This document shows, piece by piece, positions 1 to 14,971 of a DNA stretch of 64,000 bases. This DNA is from Lota lota (Eukaryota > Chordata > Actinopteri > Gadiformes > Lotidae). Each line of letters opens with the position of its first letter. The stretch's first letter is position 1. The stretch is taken from NCBI GenBank assembly GCA_026745465.1, contig JACYXH010000216.1, forward strand, positions 1,692,001 to 1,756,000. Direction: 5' to 3'. Position numbers and translations under genes: made by a program. The notes under the pieces were generated by a model that was not told the origin of the DNA, did not search any database, and saw only the letters and a list, made by a program, of their open reading frames with translations.

Positions 1-2206
<2,206 letters not shown>

Positions 2207-2543
2207 CATAGCAGGGGATGAGCGATCCGTTGTGTCCGCTCTCCAGCTTGTTGCTCTCGGGAGGGGTTTTGCACGACGACCGCTGCATAAAGAGGTGGTA
2301 TTTGTTGAAGGTGCCCTCTTCGGTGCCATCCAAAGACTGGCACTCCTGTTGGTAAGGACTCCGGGACTTCTCCCCGTAAGCCTGTCCCTTACTGGGCAGG
2401 AAAGTGGGGCTGTATTTGGTCTCACTCGTCTGGAATGTCCTGAACGGATTCGCCTGGTGATCCCTACCTTGCGGAGCGGACGTACCATAATATGAATCCA
2501 TCGATGTCATATCACAGTACGAAACGCACGTATCTGCGTTCAT
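2207..2543 (-). CDS. alx4: ALX homeobox protein 4, first coding exon (partial gene)
   Basis: This is the N-terminal exon of a paired-class (aristaless-like) homeobox transcription factor, known in vertebrates for craniofacial and limb patterning. The ATG at 2543 opens MNADTCVSYCDM, which matches the ALX4 N-terminus (MNAETCVSYC in mammals as I recall it). Further ALX4-like pieces follow in order: a FNKYHLFMQR block, CKTPP, and a closing IPCY, where the human exon reads VPCYA. Reading stops being ALX-like exactly at a GTGAGT donor (2206-2201). The exon gives 112 codons plus one base. An in-frame ATG nine bases upstream (2552) is possible, but 2543 matches the family start. The homeodomain and C-terminal OAR motif are outside the window. 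Whether this is alx4a or alx4b cannot be decided here. Confidence 0.87.
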
Positions 2544-2610
2544 ACTTAACAAAAAGAAAGAAAGAAAAAAAGGAAGAAAAAAAGTTCAATCGAGAATCCA
2601 AACGCGTCTT

Positions 2611-2643
2611 CTCCCCCCCCCCCCCTCCCCCCCCACCCCCCCC
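2611..2643. repeat. C-rich homopolymer tract
   Basis: About 33 bases are almost entirely C (G on the alx4 sense strand), roughly 70 bases upstream of the alx4 start codon and so probably in its 5' UTR or promoter. A purine/pyrimidine-biased stretch lies between it and the ATG. Such G runs can form quadruplexes; that is inference. Confidence 0.85.
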
Positions 2644-3009
2644 TACACACGACAGGTATTCTTTCCGAAGTGTCATGCACCGACCGACTCATGCGCGCAC
2701 ACACACTTCACGCCGCCGCATCTGGGATTGGTTACGCAACAAATCAGATGTTTTCCAGAGAACCGTAGACTGTACAAATGCTAAAATCCCCCTTAAGGTC
2801 TGTCGGGGTAAAGGAGGAAAGCCGTGATGGAGTTGGTACCGCCTTATAGCCTTTTCACACAGTGCTGCCTCGACCTTCTCGCTCCATAGACTGGAAGTTG
2901 GCCTCAGCTAAGCCTGTCCGCCGCTATTAAGCGCTCAGTGGAGATGGGAGGTCAAGCTCAGGAGGAGGCAAGCTTCTTCTTCTTTTTTTTCTTTTTTTCT
3001 TTTTTTTTT

Positions 3010-3028
3010 GGGGGGGGGGGGGGGGGGG
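3010..3028. repeat. poly(G) run preceded by T/C-rich tract
   Basis: Nineteen consecutive G follow about 40 bases of almost pure T/C. It is a homopolymer likely to be length-variable and error-prone in sequencing. Confidence 0.9.
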
Positions 3029-3639
3029 TAAACACGCGGGAGGCACAACACATGACACTAGTGCTATTAAGGGATGGCTTATAACTGCCCCGATTTAGGC
3101 CTACGCCAACACAAGTCCATCGCTTTGTGAGTTAGGTGTTTTGTTCTTAATGCAACTTGGCGGATCCGTCCACAGCCACCCGGTGGGTTGCTTGGCACGT
3201 AGGATGGGGACGTGTTGTTCTGTTGAGATGATTGTTTTGTTAAGCGCAACGGAAGGCGCTTACTTCAGGTGCCACATGTCATAAAACACATCGAAATATA
3301 GCAATAAATGGCGTAATGGTAACTTAAGTGTATGTTAAGAGTGTAGGTCTTCATAAGCCTATATTTCCCCCAAATATTGCATACAAAGCTGCTTGTCCGA
3401 TTAAATTCAGAGTCGAGGTCGGTAAATACTAAGGCTGCAGGCCAAATCACAATTCAACAAATATAAATTCTACTGCGCTAAAATGTGTGGCTTGAATTGT
3501 CAATATGAATGAAGCCTGTAGGATGTCAATCGAAATATGTAGACCTAATGTTTACTGAGGCATAAAGTAAAGTTACAAGGCAGGATGATCCTTGGGCTGT
3601 TCCGAAGGAGGCTTAAATAGCCGAGGATGCTTGCAATCG

Positions 3640-3935
3640 TTTAGACGAACAAGGTTATGGCGCTCCTCGGCCGCATTATTACATTCTCTGAAAGCCTTCG
3701 TGTTTTAGGCAACGAGCAAGCAAAGCCAGACCTATCAATTTAAATTTGGGCAATAATATTGCAACATGCAATTAAGGCCCGAATGCGCTTCTTCACAGCC
3801 CGGGACGGGTTTAGAGTCAAACAAGGTTGTGCGTTTCGGTCGCATTATCAAGTCAGTTGTCTAAAATCCTTTTTGCCTTATGTCATTATCTGGGCAAATA
3901 ATAGGCATTTTGCAACAATTAAGTCTCGAAGCCTA
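3640..3935 (+). repeat. Diverged tandem duplication, two copies of about 140-170 bp
   Basis: Copy 1 (about 3640-3790) and copy 2 (about 3811-3935) share the same blocks in the same order. Both open with TTTAGA, then ACAAGGTT, then a C/G-rich block ending CGCATTAT. Both later contain TGGGCAA followed by a TTGCAACA-type block and ATTAAG. The spacing between matching blocks varies from about 172 to 144 bases, so indels separate the copies. No coding potential is evident. Confidence 0.55.
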
Positions 3936-3958
3936 AAAATGTAATTTCATAAGCAAAC

Positions 3959-3984
3959 ACGGTTATGCCTTTTGGCATAACCGT
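3959..3984. repeat. Perfect 11-bp hairpin with TTTT loop
   Basis: ACGGTTATGCC (3959-3969) is followed by TTTT and then its exact reverse complement GGCATAACCGT (3974-3984). It lies just after the diverged tandem duplication. Confidence 0.85.
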
Positions 3985-4160
3985 ATTCAATTGTGGGAAG
4001 TCCTTTCTACCTTGGTTAATTTAGGAAGATTTACAGCATTATCATTGGCCCATTGCGTTTAAATATATGCTATTTATATAAACTTTTTAGCCAGAATTAG
4101 GCATACGCTTCTAAAAAATAGGCTATAAAACGTATTAGGCCTATTATTCCTATTCCTATA

Positions 4161-4195
4161 TAATAATAATAATAATAATAATTATTATTATTATT
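4161..4195. repeat. (TAA)n/(TTA)n perfect AT palindrome
   Basis: A TAA trinucleotide run passes directly into its reverse complement TTA run, giving a self-complementary 35-base tract inside a very AT-rich interval (4.08-4.35 kb). Confidence 0.85.
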
Positions 4196-5177
4196 GTTTG
4201 CATTATTATTATAATTATAATTATCAATATCATTGTTGTTGTTATTTTTATAGGCCTGGTATTAATATTAGGCCCCTTAATATTATTAAGGCCTAGTAAT
4301 ATAAAAAAAAGATATAACAATAATAATAGCAATAATAATGAAAATAAGAGAATACTATTTAATGTTGTTTTAAAGGGTTGAAACGTTTATATTAAACCGA
4401 GCAATTGAATAAACCATTATCGGGGCAGCAGGTTTATTTGCGCCGCCCAGTCGGTCCTCAGTTAGCCCAATCAATTAACGATGCGACGACATTCGTTTGA
4501 AGTTGACTCCTTATTTCAAATTATCAGAATTAATTTAGTTCTCGACAGGCACATATAACCCAAAGAAGGGACGGACCTATTGAACTTCTGTTCTTTTATG
4601 CGCAGGCCTATTAAATCGGTTTGCACGGAATAATATGTGAAGATATTTCTGCCTAATTACCCAGTACGAAATCTTTCAATTATTAGCATCTGATGATAAT
4701 CGAGTGAGTTTCTGTTGGTAATGAATTATCCTCATAAGCATACCAGGGCCTGCGTTGAAATAGGCTGTAGTTGTATGCGACCACCACTGGCACCTCACTT
4801 GCTGTGCAAGAATGTATTTACCAGACTTCAAACAAGTTCATTTTTTCGTTTACCACTAAATACCTTCTATAAAAATGTCCCAGTGTTCCAGTGTTATAAT
4901 AAGTGTGTCTTGCTTGCCACAGTGCTGCTATGTTTGCTTTGTCTTTTCGTTTTATACAACAAAACAAAAACAAACATAAGTAATTACGTACGTGTATGCT
5001 TGGCTGCCCTCAGTAATTAAACATTTGTATATGCGTATACTTCTATGGCCACTTCCACTAGAAAAACGTCATAAAATAAACACATTAGTGTTATCTTGTT
5101 CATTCGAAAAAATGTGTACCTTAAAATGAAAGTACCTTACCTAATCTTTGAACATTTTCATCACCTCTCTCTTGTTA

Positions 5178-5180
<3 letters not shown>

Positions 5181-5228
<48 letters not shown>

Positions 5229-5252
5229 GCGTGCGTGCGTGTGTGTGCGTAT
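5181..5252. repeat. (TG)n microsatellite with GTGC interruptions
   Basis: The tract is pure TG for the first 42 bases, then TG interrupted by GTGCGTGC-type variants. Confidence 0.95.
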
Positions 5253-6359
5253 CTGCAAACACATGAAAGTGCAAAAAAATCGCCTCTGCATCTGCAAACA
5301 ATAGTTGATTCCAACACTTTTTCCACACCATTATTGAACGAACGTTTTTATCCCAATGCACTCCTTTGAAATGAAACGGCTCAGTGTGTGAAAGAATGCC
5401 GAGGGCCCTCCATTCGAGTGAACTGTACTTGTCAACAGCCGTTTAATACAAACCACTCTGTCTACAAGTGACCAGGGCCCCAGCACGTCTCTCTAGCCTG
5501 ACTCCATTCACTCTGAGGGACCGTTCTAGGCTTGGCTCACACGGGGAAAACATGTCAAGGTATTTCTGAGTGCTGGAGGGGACCGTCTCTCTCTCCAGAC
5601 ACACTCACTCAGGGGCCTCCAGGGTTTATGTTGGCACCGTGCACGGGCCCCCAATGTATTTGTGGTAAGGGGTCGCCCCTTAAAAAACATCCCCTGGCTA
5701 TCAGATGCTTTTACGAGAGTGGTAGCAGGGACTGGAAGGGCCCCAAGGGTGTGTGCTTGCTTTGGTGTGTTCTTCATATGGAGATATAGGAACAGTTCAT
5801 GGGAAAGATCAAATAGAAAACCAGAACATATTTATTGTGTAACCTAACTCTGACATACTGCCATTTTATTATTCATGGAAAGAAGGAGAAATTAAAGTCT
5901 GTGGACACCAAAATAAATTGAGTGGAATTGGTGGAGTGACAGCTCATGCTTGGAAATGTGGGTGATTAAAGGAGCATTGAGCATCCATGGAGCATCAGCT
6001 AAGCTTAAACAAGATCTATAGAGCTAGATCTATATGGACAGACAGACAGACAGACATACAGACATATGCCATCCTTGTGTACACAGCTTTGAGAAGGATT
6101 TGGGTTCCCTGGAATGACAAAGTTGTTCCATAATCTTGACCAAAACCCAAGCTGTGGATGCCACAATATGTGAGCCCTGAAATGAACACGTCTTCAAACC
6201 AAATGCTTTGTTGAGGGTTAAGATTGCTGCACGTGCAAACGTTAAATCACTATGTTTAATGCTGATTTGGTCCCAGTGCTCTCAGAGACTGCGTGTTCAG
6301 CTTCTACTGAGGTTTGTGCAGGGGGGTCAGAAGACAGAGGAGGTGGCTCTACCTGTTTC

Positions 6360-6545
<186 letters not shown>

Positions 6546-7480
6546 CAAGTTTTATTTTGTTTTTTTCAGATGCAAATTGTTTTCACATGAGCGGGGCACA
6601 CACTGCATCAGCAGATTCTGTGATCAAATTAGGCGGAGATGAGTGCAGGGGAGAAAAAGGCAGTGGTTGTACTGATCTGTAATTCAATAAACAGGAGGGA
6701 GCTGTAGGAGACAGTGGGACCCTGTGCACCTTCATCTCTGAGCTCTATATGGGGTTCAGCCACGGCTAGTTACCCACGCAGGAGGGACGGCCAGCAGTAC
6801 AGCTCCATCCATCATCTCTCCTTCCAGCCGCCCAGACAAGCTCTCTGGATCTCATTTATGGGATCCCCTCATACACGAAGTCAACCCAAAATATAGAAGA
6901 CGGGACTTTACATCCAACAAAGTGCCCTGTATGATATGGTGATGAAATAGCATTAAGGCGATCGTGTAAAATACCTAAGTGAACACCGATACGATTGTAG
7001 ACCTTATTTTCATTGCATTAGTTATTGGCTCATGCCTGTTTAGGTTGTGTAGTGTGCACACAGAAACTCACTAACGTTCAATATAAGGTTGCTGCTTAGC
7101 TGATTTTATTTATCTATAGTTTTATTGAGGGCAACATTATACACACACACACACACACATATACTCACAATAAACATATTTATCTTCTTATTTTCGACTT
7201 AAAATTAATCTTGAGATATTAAAATGTGTTTTGGATGGGTATATACTTTGAGTATTTAAAGTTATGTTGAATGTAGTGGGAGTGTGTGTTACAGTGCAAA
7301 AATGAGCAGTTCCTACACAATATAAAAGTGCCTTGTCTCAAATGAACTAAACTGTGGATCACATAACAGCACATGTTCATTATGGTGACATGAAACACGC
7401 CTTTCAGAAGTCCAACCAGGCAATTATGGACACATGTTGTATATTTCATTTCACACACAAACACCTAGATACACATACAC

Positions 7481-7686
<206 letters not shown>

Positions 7687-7822
7687 ACTACAATTTTACA
7701 AGCAAAAAAACACATACCAATTTTGCAATAAACATCACCACACAAATTGAAAAATAATGAAAAATCATGGAGAACAGCCACAACCTCACATACACATAGA
7801 AAAGTGGTTTTCTCTTTTGGGT

Positions 7823-7824
<2 letters not shown>

Positions 7825-7880
<56 letters not shown>
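7825..7880. repeat. (CA)n microsatellite, about 27 units
   Basis: This is a pure AC dinucleotide run, the second within 350 bases of the larger CA tract. Confidence 0.95.
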
Positions 7881-7883
<3 letters not shown>

Positions 7884-9537
7884 CATTCGTTAACACTGCC
7901 AACACGTATGAATCCGGTACAATAAAGAAGTGTTTAGCAGTGGGTGTTCATTCTGTCCTTTCAGGCACGAGCTGCTGATCGCTACAAGGCATTCTGAAGG
8001 TGAGCTAGCGCCAGATTAGCCAGATTAGCCCGTTCTGAACTAACATGGGAGATAGTGAACATAATGTGCAAATTGATCGCAGACAGAAGTGCTGCAATGT
8101 GTCCGCGTTCTGAGGAGATATCACCAATGTCCTGACATTTTGATTCTAACTTGAATTTAGCTGCAAAAAGCCAGATGTGCTTTGACACTGTATGTTTTTA
8201 AGGGTCCATGCAGACCTAAAATATCTCCTTTTTTGTTTTTTTCAAAATACCTAAAATGGCAGCCAAACGAAAACTCAAAAACCCTTTCCCTACATGCAAA
8301 CGATCTGCTTTATATCAAGTTGTTACAATGCTCTTCCTTACTACTCTCATACAAAGACTTGCATTCTAGGCCAGTTCAATAAAGCCAGTTTAATAGAAGT
8401 CAAATGCTTCCAATCTCTTTTCCTTTGCATGGATGTATGCCGCCTACCCTGCAAGTTACAATTGGTTGTTTGTGAAGCCTCTTAGCTTTGTAGCCCTTGT
8501 TATCCCCTTTTCAACAAACATAGTTTAACTAGGCTTGATTACAGAGTACACAGTAACATCATTTTGCGGTTGGACTTCATATTGTTCAAATGAACATTCA
8601 ATCCGGACACATTTGAGATGAAATGCCTTCCTTTGAAAGTGCTGGAGTGTAGACATCTCCAGCCAGCGACATTGAGGTCATCTACATCAGAGAGGACGGT
8701 CGAAAGTACCACCGCCATGTTTTCTGTTGTCGATACCTAGCTCTCTGCTCCCTGTTTGATACACTCCTGGTGCATGTTTGCATTGTAACACAAGCCCATG
8801 TGTGTGATGACCCTCCCTGATCTCCACACAGCAGCGTGCGGACCCCGGGCAAGGCGCTACACTCAGGGAGGCCCCCCGACCAAACCATAACAAAAGGGGG
8901 TCTGAAAGGGACCCGGCCCCTGGATCCAGGGTTCAGAGGTACCACACAGTCCGCACGGAGGACTCCTATCTAGATATAAGGGTGGAGAGGGAGACCCACA
9001 CATTCCCCTGAAATGAGCTTCCCCCAGGATGAAAGCCTGATTGTGAGCTCCCCGGGTGACCTCTGACCCCATCTGTGTTTGTGAAAGGGTAAGACCGGGT
9101 CCTGACTCCTCTGCCTCCGTGCCAGGTTCCCGGGGAGCTGGTCTGTGGGGAGACCGACCCTACCGCTCTGCCCTGCAGTGCTTTGTATGTGGGGGTATGG
9201 TGGTGAGGGTGTTGGGGGTATTCAGATCAGACAGGACCACTGACCCTTTGACCCTCAGGAGTCTACAGGAAGTGACTCGTGGAGCTCTATCGCGTTGTTT
9301 CTCTATCGCCTCTTTCGACCAATCTGCGCAAGATCTACGATAATGGTTATCGACATTCACCATGATCCGCATATGTGTAAAGATACATTACACATTATAC
9401 ATTATACATACATTGCATAGTAAATTGTAAATAACGGATTCTCTGTTAGCAGGTGTGGAAAGAAGCTGCCAAGGTCTCTCTTCAAGTCTGACAGGAACGA
9501 CCTCCGGACATCACTTAGAACACCTGATGGGCAGCGC

Positions 9538-9738
9538 TAGGAACTCTAGGGACTGTAGGGACTTTGGGGCCTCTAGGGACGCTAGGGACGCTAGGGACGC
9601 TAGGAACTCTGGGGACTCTAAGGACGCTAGGAACTCTGGGGACTCTAAGGACGCTAGGGACTCTGGGGACGCTAGGGACGCTAGAGACTCTGGGGACTCT
9701 AAGGACGCTAGGGACTCTGGGGACGCTAGGGACGAGGA
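9538..9738 (+). repeat. 9-bp minisatellite, about 22 units
   Basis: Nine-base units of the type GGACKCTRG are tandemly arranged (variants GGACGCTAG, GGACTCTGG, GGACTCTAA, GAACTCTGG), with partial 27-bp higher-order units. Because the unit length is a multiple of three, both strands stay open: 116 codons on plus (Arg/Asp/Ser/Gly-rich) and 173 on minus (Leu/Ala/Ser/Glu/Pro-rich). Neither has family resemblance or splice context, so I do not call a gene. Confidence 0.9.
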
Positions 9739-12700
9739 CAGCGGCAGGTTCAACAGCTCAGGCACAAAGAGCTCCATGCGGGGATCTCCGGCCCGATGCT
9801 GGTGAGTTCCCCCAACCAGCCCAGACATACGACCAGAAACCTGGGGCGATCGACCAGCTGACCTCTGCCCCCCAAGCCTTGGGCTTTGCAGGATGTCAGA
9901 AAACAGACCCAAACATAGCCAATTACAAACAAACACAAATACCTCGGATTCAACTTTCACTTGAAAAGTCGGTTGGGTGACCTCCTCTTCACCCCCCCTT
10001 GTGCCCTCCCTCGCCCCCTTTGGTCCAGTCACGCCTATTCCATCTAAGCCTCCCTCTCAGGAGAAAGGATAATCCAATAGGAAGCTTGCTTTCCAGGAGG
10101 GTAAACAGGAAGATGTGAGCAGTTGAAGGGTCTGGACCTATACCCTGTCCTCATCAGATGGTGTTTCGGGTCTGTTTTCTTAACTGCAGCCCGGCCACAG
10201 GTTTTAATACATGTGTATGAATTCCTGAGATTTCCTGTGCTTTCGAATTCAGGTATTTTGTATTGTGTTGTGTTGACGTATTATGACAGTAAAGGAGGTT
10301 TGGATCATTTATATTAACTACTGAATAGAAAAGAGGTAACCACGTAGCTTCAGTTAGCCTTGTGTCCTAAGAAAGATGTTGCGTGAACAAACACAAATTA
10401 CCAACATACTACTTGCTAAAAGCATCCCCCCCAAAAAAAGAATTATGAGACAAGAGACAATAGAAAGTCTTTTTTCTTCTTTTTTTTTTAAAACACAACC
10501 TACCTCCACCCACCTCCACTCCCGTCTGGCTGGTGAGCCTGGCTTGCTGGCCGCCCCCCTCCCCATGCAGCTGCAGTAGAGGAGAGGAAAATGATGCTGG
10601 GAGGTCACCCAGCGTTCAGTGTGGCTCTCATAAACACCCCTGAGCCTGGAATTACCTTCAGCCGTCTGGGCGTGGGACCTGCAGCGTCTCACGCTGGAGA
10701 GAAAACAACAATGAAGAACACCGCCCAACAACAACATGCAAACTGTCTCCGCAGTCCCCGTACCCAACTACACTGTCGTGAGGTATCTGGATGACTGCGT
10801 GTCAGTGGCCACTGCTCAACAACACCAGAAGGACACATTTGAGTGAATTGAGTGTCAGTCGGTTCTGCTAAATGACTAGGTAGTAGTAAGGTTAATTTAC
10901 ATTAACTGCATTTGTTCTTGTTTTCACCCAAGCCCGTGTGTATTTCTTTCATAGTCTGATTCTAAATCAGCTTCTTACCATCGCTCGCTCGTTCCCTGGT
11001 CTCTCACGCTTGAGATGATGTATTTTTGGTTTTGTTCATATATTTTATTTAATTTGTTGTTGTTTTTAACACAGAGTTGATCTTGGAGAAAACATATGAT
11101 TGGGTGGTTTGGATATGGTTTTAATGGCCATGTCATAAAATCCCCCAGCCAACTTACACACCTCAACATTTGGCTGGAATCGTCTATACTCAAGCCCATT
11201 AGAAACAACATGAGCCCGCTTTTATTTTCTGTCACCATAAAATACAATTAAATAACTCATTTCTACTTTTCTGCACCACTGTCCCACCAGCTCAATTACG
11301 TTTTCCCTTCACTGTCTGCCCATTCTCAGACCACTTACTCATTCGCAGTCCTTTTGTATGACCTTCGCCGTGAAACATCTGCTGTATGTATATCAAGGAC
11401 TCCATCTCACGATTACCTTTATTTACTGAGAAGCTGAGCAAGGCTTGTAGCACAGAGTCCCTAATGGGAAGATTACATGATACGCCCATATGTAACTCAG
11501 AGATCATCCACTACCAACTGACCCAAAAGGCACAAAGGTCGCCACCGCGAGACAAACAGAGCTGTACTCATTCCTGTAATTCTTTGGAATGTCCACATGG
11601 AGACAAGAAAGAGGCCCTTTCACATGGACCCTTAATCAGAGTCATGCTATCTGCATTTAATTTCAGACGACACTTGTTGAACAACTGTCTTGTCTTCCTC
11701 CCAACGGACACTGAGGATCGGTGTACTGTTCACCCCTGCAGCATCACGGCCGGACATTTTCTTTAGTTTGCGTTTGTTTGTTCGTTTGGGACCTTCAGCT
11801 TCATTCTCTCCCACGCCACACTCTAATGCTGTCTTTAAATAGGTACTGTCCCCTGCTGTTTTTTGGGATGAGGATTTGCGAGCCCTAAGATTCAAATGTT
11901 TGAGTTGCACTCCCTTCAAGGCATTTCACCAAAATGCAAATTTTCTGAAACGATTTTAACTGTAACATCTTCCCAGGACCTTGTAGTTAAAATGTAGTCC
12001 ACCTGGTCTGGTCTAACCCTGAAGATGCCTTATCCAATGTTGGCTATTCGATCTGTTTTAATGTAATTATCTCACTGCAGTCTCACACTTACAAGGTTAG
12101 CAAGATTTGAAATAGGTTTTTCAAAGTTACTTCATTTAATTTGTGATTGCTCTTATTTGTGGTATAACTGTAATTAGCCGTGGTCCAGATGTTTTGTTTG
12201 GTTTAATTCACTTCATTCATCTAATTGGAATCCTTTTACTTGAGTTGATGGACAAAAACCTGAAGGTTTACTACGTCACATTGACATCTATCTAAAGCCC
12301 CACAATAATTGTATAATTTGTAATATGTCTCAACACTGTTCATAAATGTCATATTTATGCCATACATATGATTGGTAGAATTCATGTTTGCATTGGGAAA
12401 CAATCATAATACACCATATCTTCTACACCAGTAATGTTTTATTTTATTTTCATGCCATTAGTGCCTGTTTTACAGGCAAACAGCATCAATTTGGCCTAAG
12501 TATGATTTGTAGGCGAAATGTGCTTGAGTAATCGTCCCACCGCTGCAGTCATCATCACATCTTCTGCCTAAAGCTTCCAACAGTTATTCCCCTTAAAACT
12601 CCAGAATACGGGTTCGTAATAGCTTCCCAGCAGCTCTATTGCTTCACTGTTTCCCAGTCTATTCCCATGTTGCTATGGGTCACCCTGGCACACGTCTTAA

Positions 12701-13374
12701 GGGTGTGCTGAGGCTTTATCATCAAACATTAAACACACATGGTGAATAGTGCACTTGTCGATGCACATTAGCCGAGATTATTCCCACAAAAGACTTCCTC
12801 AAAGAGTGGCGAGAATGTCCTGACTTTTCTCTCATCCTTGGTTTTAAGTTGGCTTTTTTCTTTTTTCTTTTTAATGTCTGGTAAAAAAAACATTTGGGTT
12901 CCGTTGGGTTGGTCAAACATTTTTTTATGGACTTCTAGCTTCTCAGGGACTTTTGATGTAGTCTTTCGAATTAGCAGAATTGAAATAATTTGTGAAACTA
13001 TGGCAGTGAGTCATAGTTGAGCTATGCAGTATATGTCATTTTTCTCATGTCATGTCCTTCCAAAAGTGCATGGGTTGGATCCGATTGGCAGTAAAGAAGT
13101 CTGGCGGGCCCATATGGGGGAGCAATCTGTCATACGACTCCATATCTGTCCTCTAACCGTTTGGAATAATTACCCAATATTCTTAATTTCAATCATTTTT
13201 GCATTATGTTGTCAGACCTTCCTACTTCAGAATCTACCAACCACACGATACACCTCAAAAAGATTGCTTTAAACATCCAGGGCCGTTGGGCACAGACAAA
13301 GAAGCCCAGGGTGGATTTTACAGCCGCAAAATACATTTGTGTAAATTCAGACTATTATGATTGGGATGAATGTG

Positions 13375-13376
13375 TG

Positions 13377-13412
<36 letters not shown>

Positions 13413-13446
13413 TACTCGCGTGTGTGTGTGTGTGTGTCTGTGTGTG
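13375..13446. repeat. (TG)n microsatellite, interrupted
   Basis: TG dinucleotides run for about 70 bases with interruptions (TTTGTACTCGCG, TCTG). Confidence 0.93.
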
Positions 13447-14812
13447 TTGCCCGTGTTTGTAGTTGGGCCCATTCTAAAGATAGTGACTCACATGGCGAAC
13501 ACGAGACTAGGCAGCACCACGTACTAAACCTGCGAGATGGGTGGTTCTTAATATCGCCAGCGCGGGCAAATTAGGGTGGTGGGGTCCGAAACATGGACCC
13601 TGGCCACATGCCAATCCGGAGCGCGTGATTTGGACTGAAAGGTAGCAGCAGTGACGGATGGCCCTAGACAAAGGACTCACTCACAGGCGGCCTTTTGCTT
13701 TACGCCTCAAACCCACGCGCACTGCCCTTCGATTGCTTATTGAATTACGTCTAATCACTCAATTAAAGTCACATGGAGCAGCATGCATGGTTTTCTTTTC
13801 TTTCCAGAAGCCAAGCCACTGGACCACTGATAACGCTTGCTATGTTATTGTCCGTGGGAAGCTTCCAAACACCAAGTTCGCTGAGATTTTGTTTCGCCAT
13901 TTAGGTATGATCAGTGTTGCACCTTGCAGAAATACTAAATGTTAAAATTGTGAATGTTATTCCAAAAGAAGAAAACCAGCCATTCCTCCTCAGCTTGCGT
14001 CTCATGAGGCCTGCTGTGTAAGGGGATTCTGCCGTGTTTCAGTCTTTGTTCTGCCATGTTTCTGTCAGTGTTCTGCCGTGGTTCTGTTGGGGTTCTGCCA
14101 TGCTCTCCATCCGCGCAGGTCATATGTCGGAGATCTACGGTGGCCTGTAGCCCACAGGGTGTTGAGAGGCAGCGGTGAGCGGAGAGGGAAATGGGATCTG
14201 ACATGTTGACTCAGGAGTAAATCCCTCTGGACCTCTCAGAGCAGCTATTGGAGTTTAATCACCCTGCTGCTGCACTCCATACTCTGTGGGGTAATAACGG
14301 TGAGGCTGGGGCCCTGTGGGTGAGCTGCAGCGCACTGTAGCCAAGCATCACCTCCACAATCTATAACCAAAGTCTATGTTGGATCTGGTGTGAGGGATCT
14401 AGTTTAAAGTCGCTCTTGAACACCCAGACGACGGCATGTGTTTTATTTTCCTTTGTTTATTTTCTTTCTCACTGACATCCCGATGGAATCAGTGGAATTT
14501 GTCAGCTTGATTAATAGTGATTTCTTTATTTAAATCCTTTTTATCTATTCTTTTTTTAGATTGTTTGTACGCAGTTTCACAATGGGCCCAGGCCACTTGG
14601 TTCCATCCTGTGTAGCGGTTGTTGTTCCTTCCCCGACAATAGCACCCTCTGTTATTCTGCAACGCACAGGAATGCACCCCAGCACATCGTCTATGGAAAT
14701 GATCATAATTTTAAGTGAAACTGGGTCTGTTCTAGTCTTTTCTGGCTTTTTCTTCATCAAACCAATACTCTTTCAAGACATACTGTAGCTGTTTGAGCTA
14801 GGGGGTGGAGGG

Positions 14813-14971
<159 letters not shown>

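Noticed and set aside
9511..10032. 173-codon minus-strand ORF
   Set aside because: Half of it is the 9-bp minisatellite and the rest has no recognisable domain or splice context.
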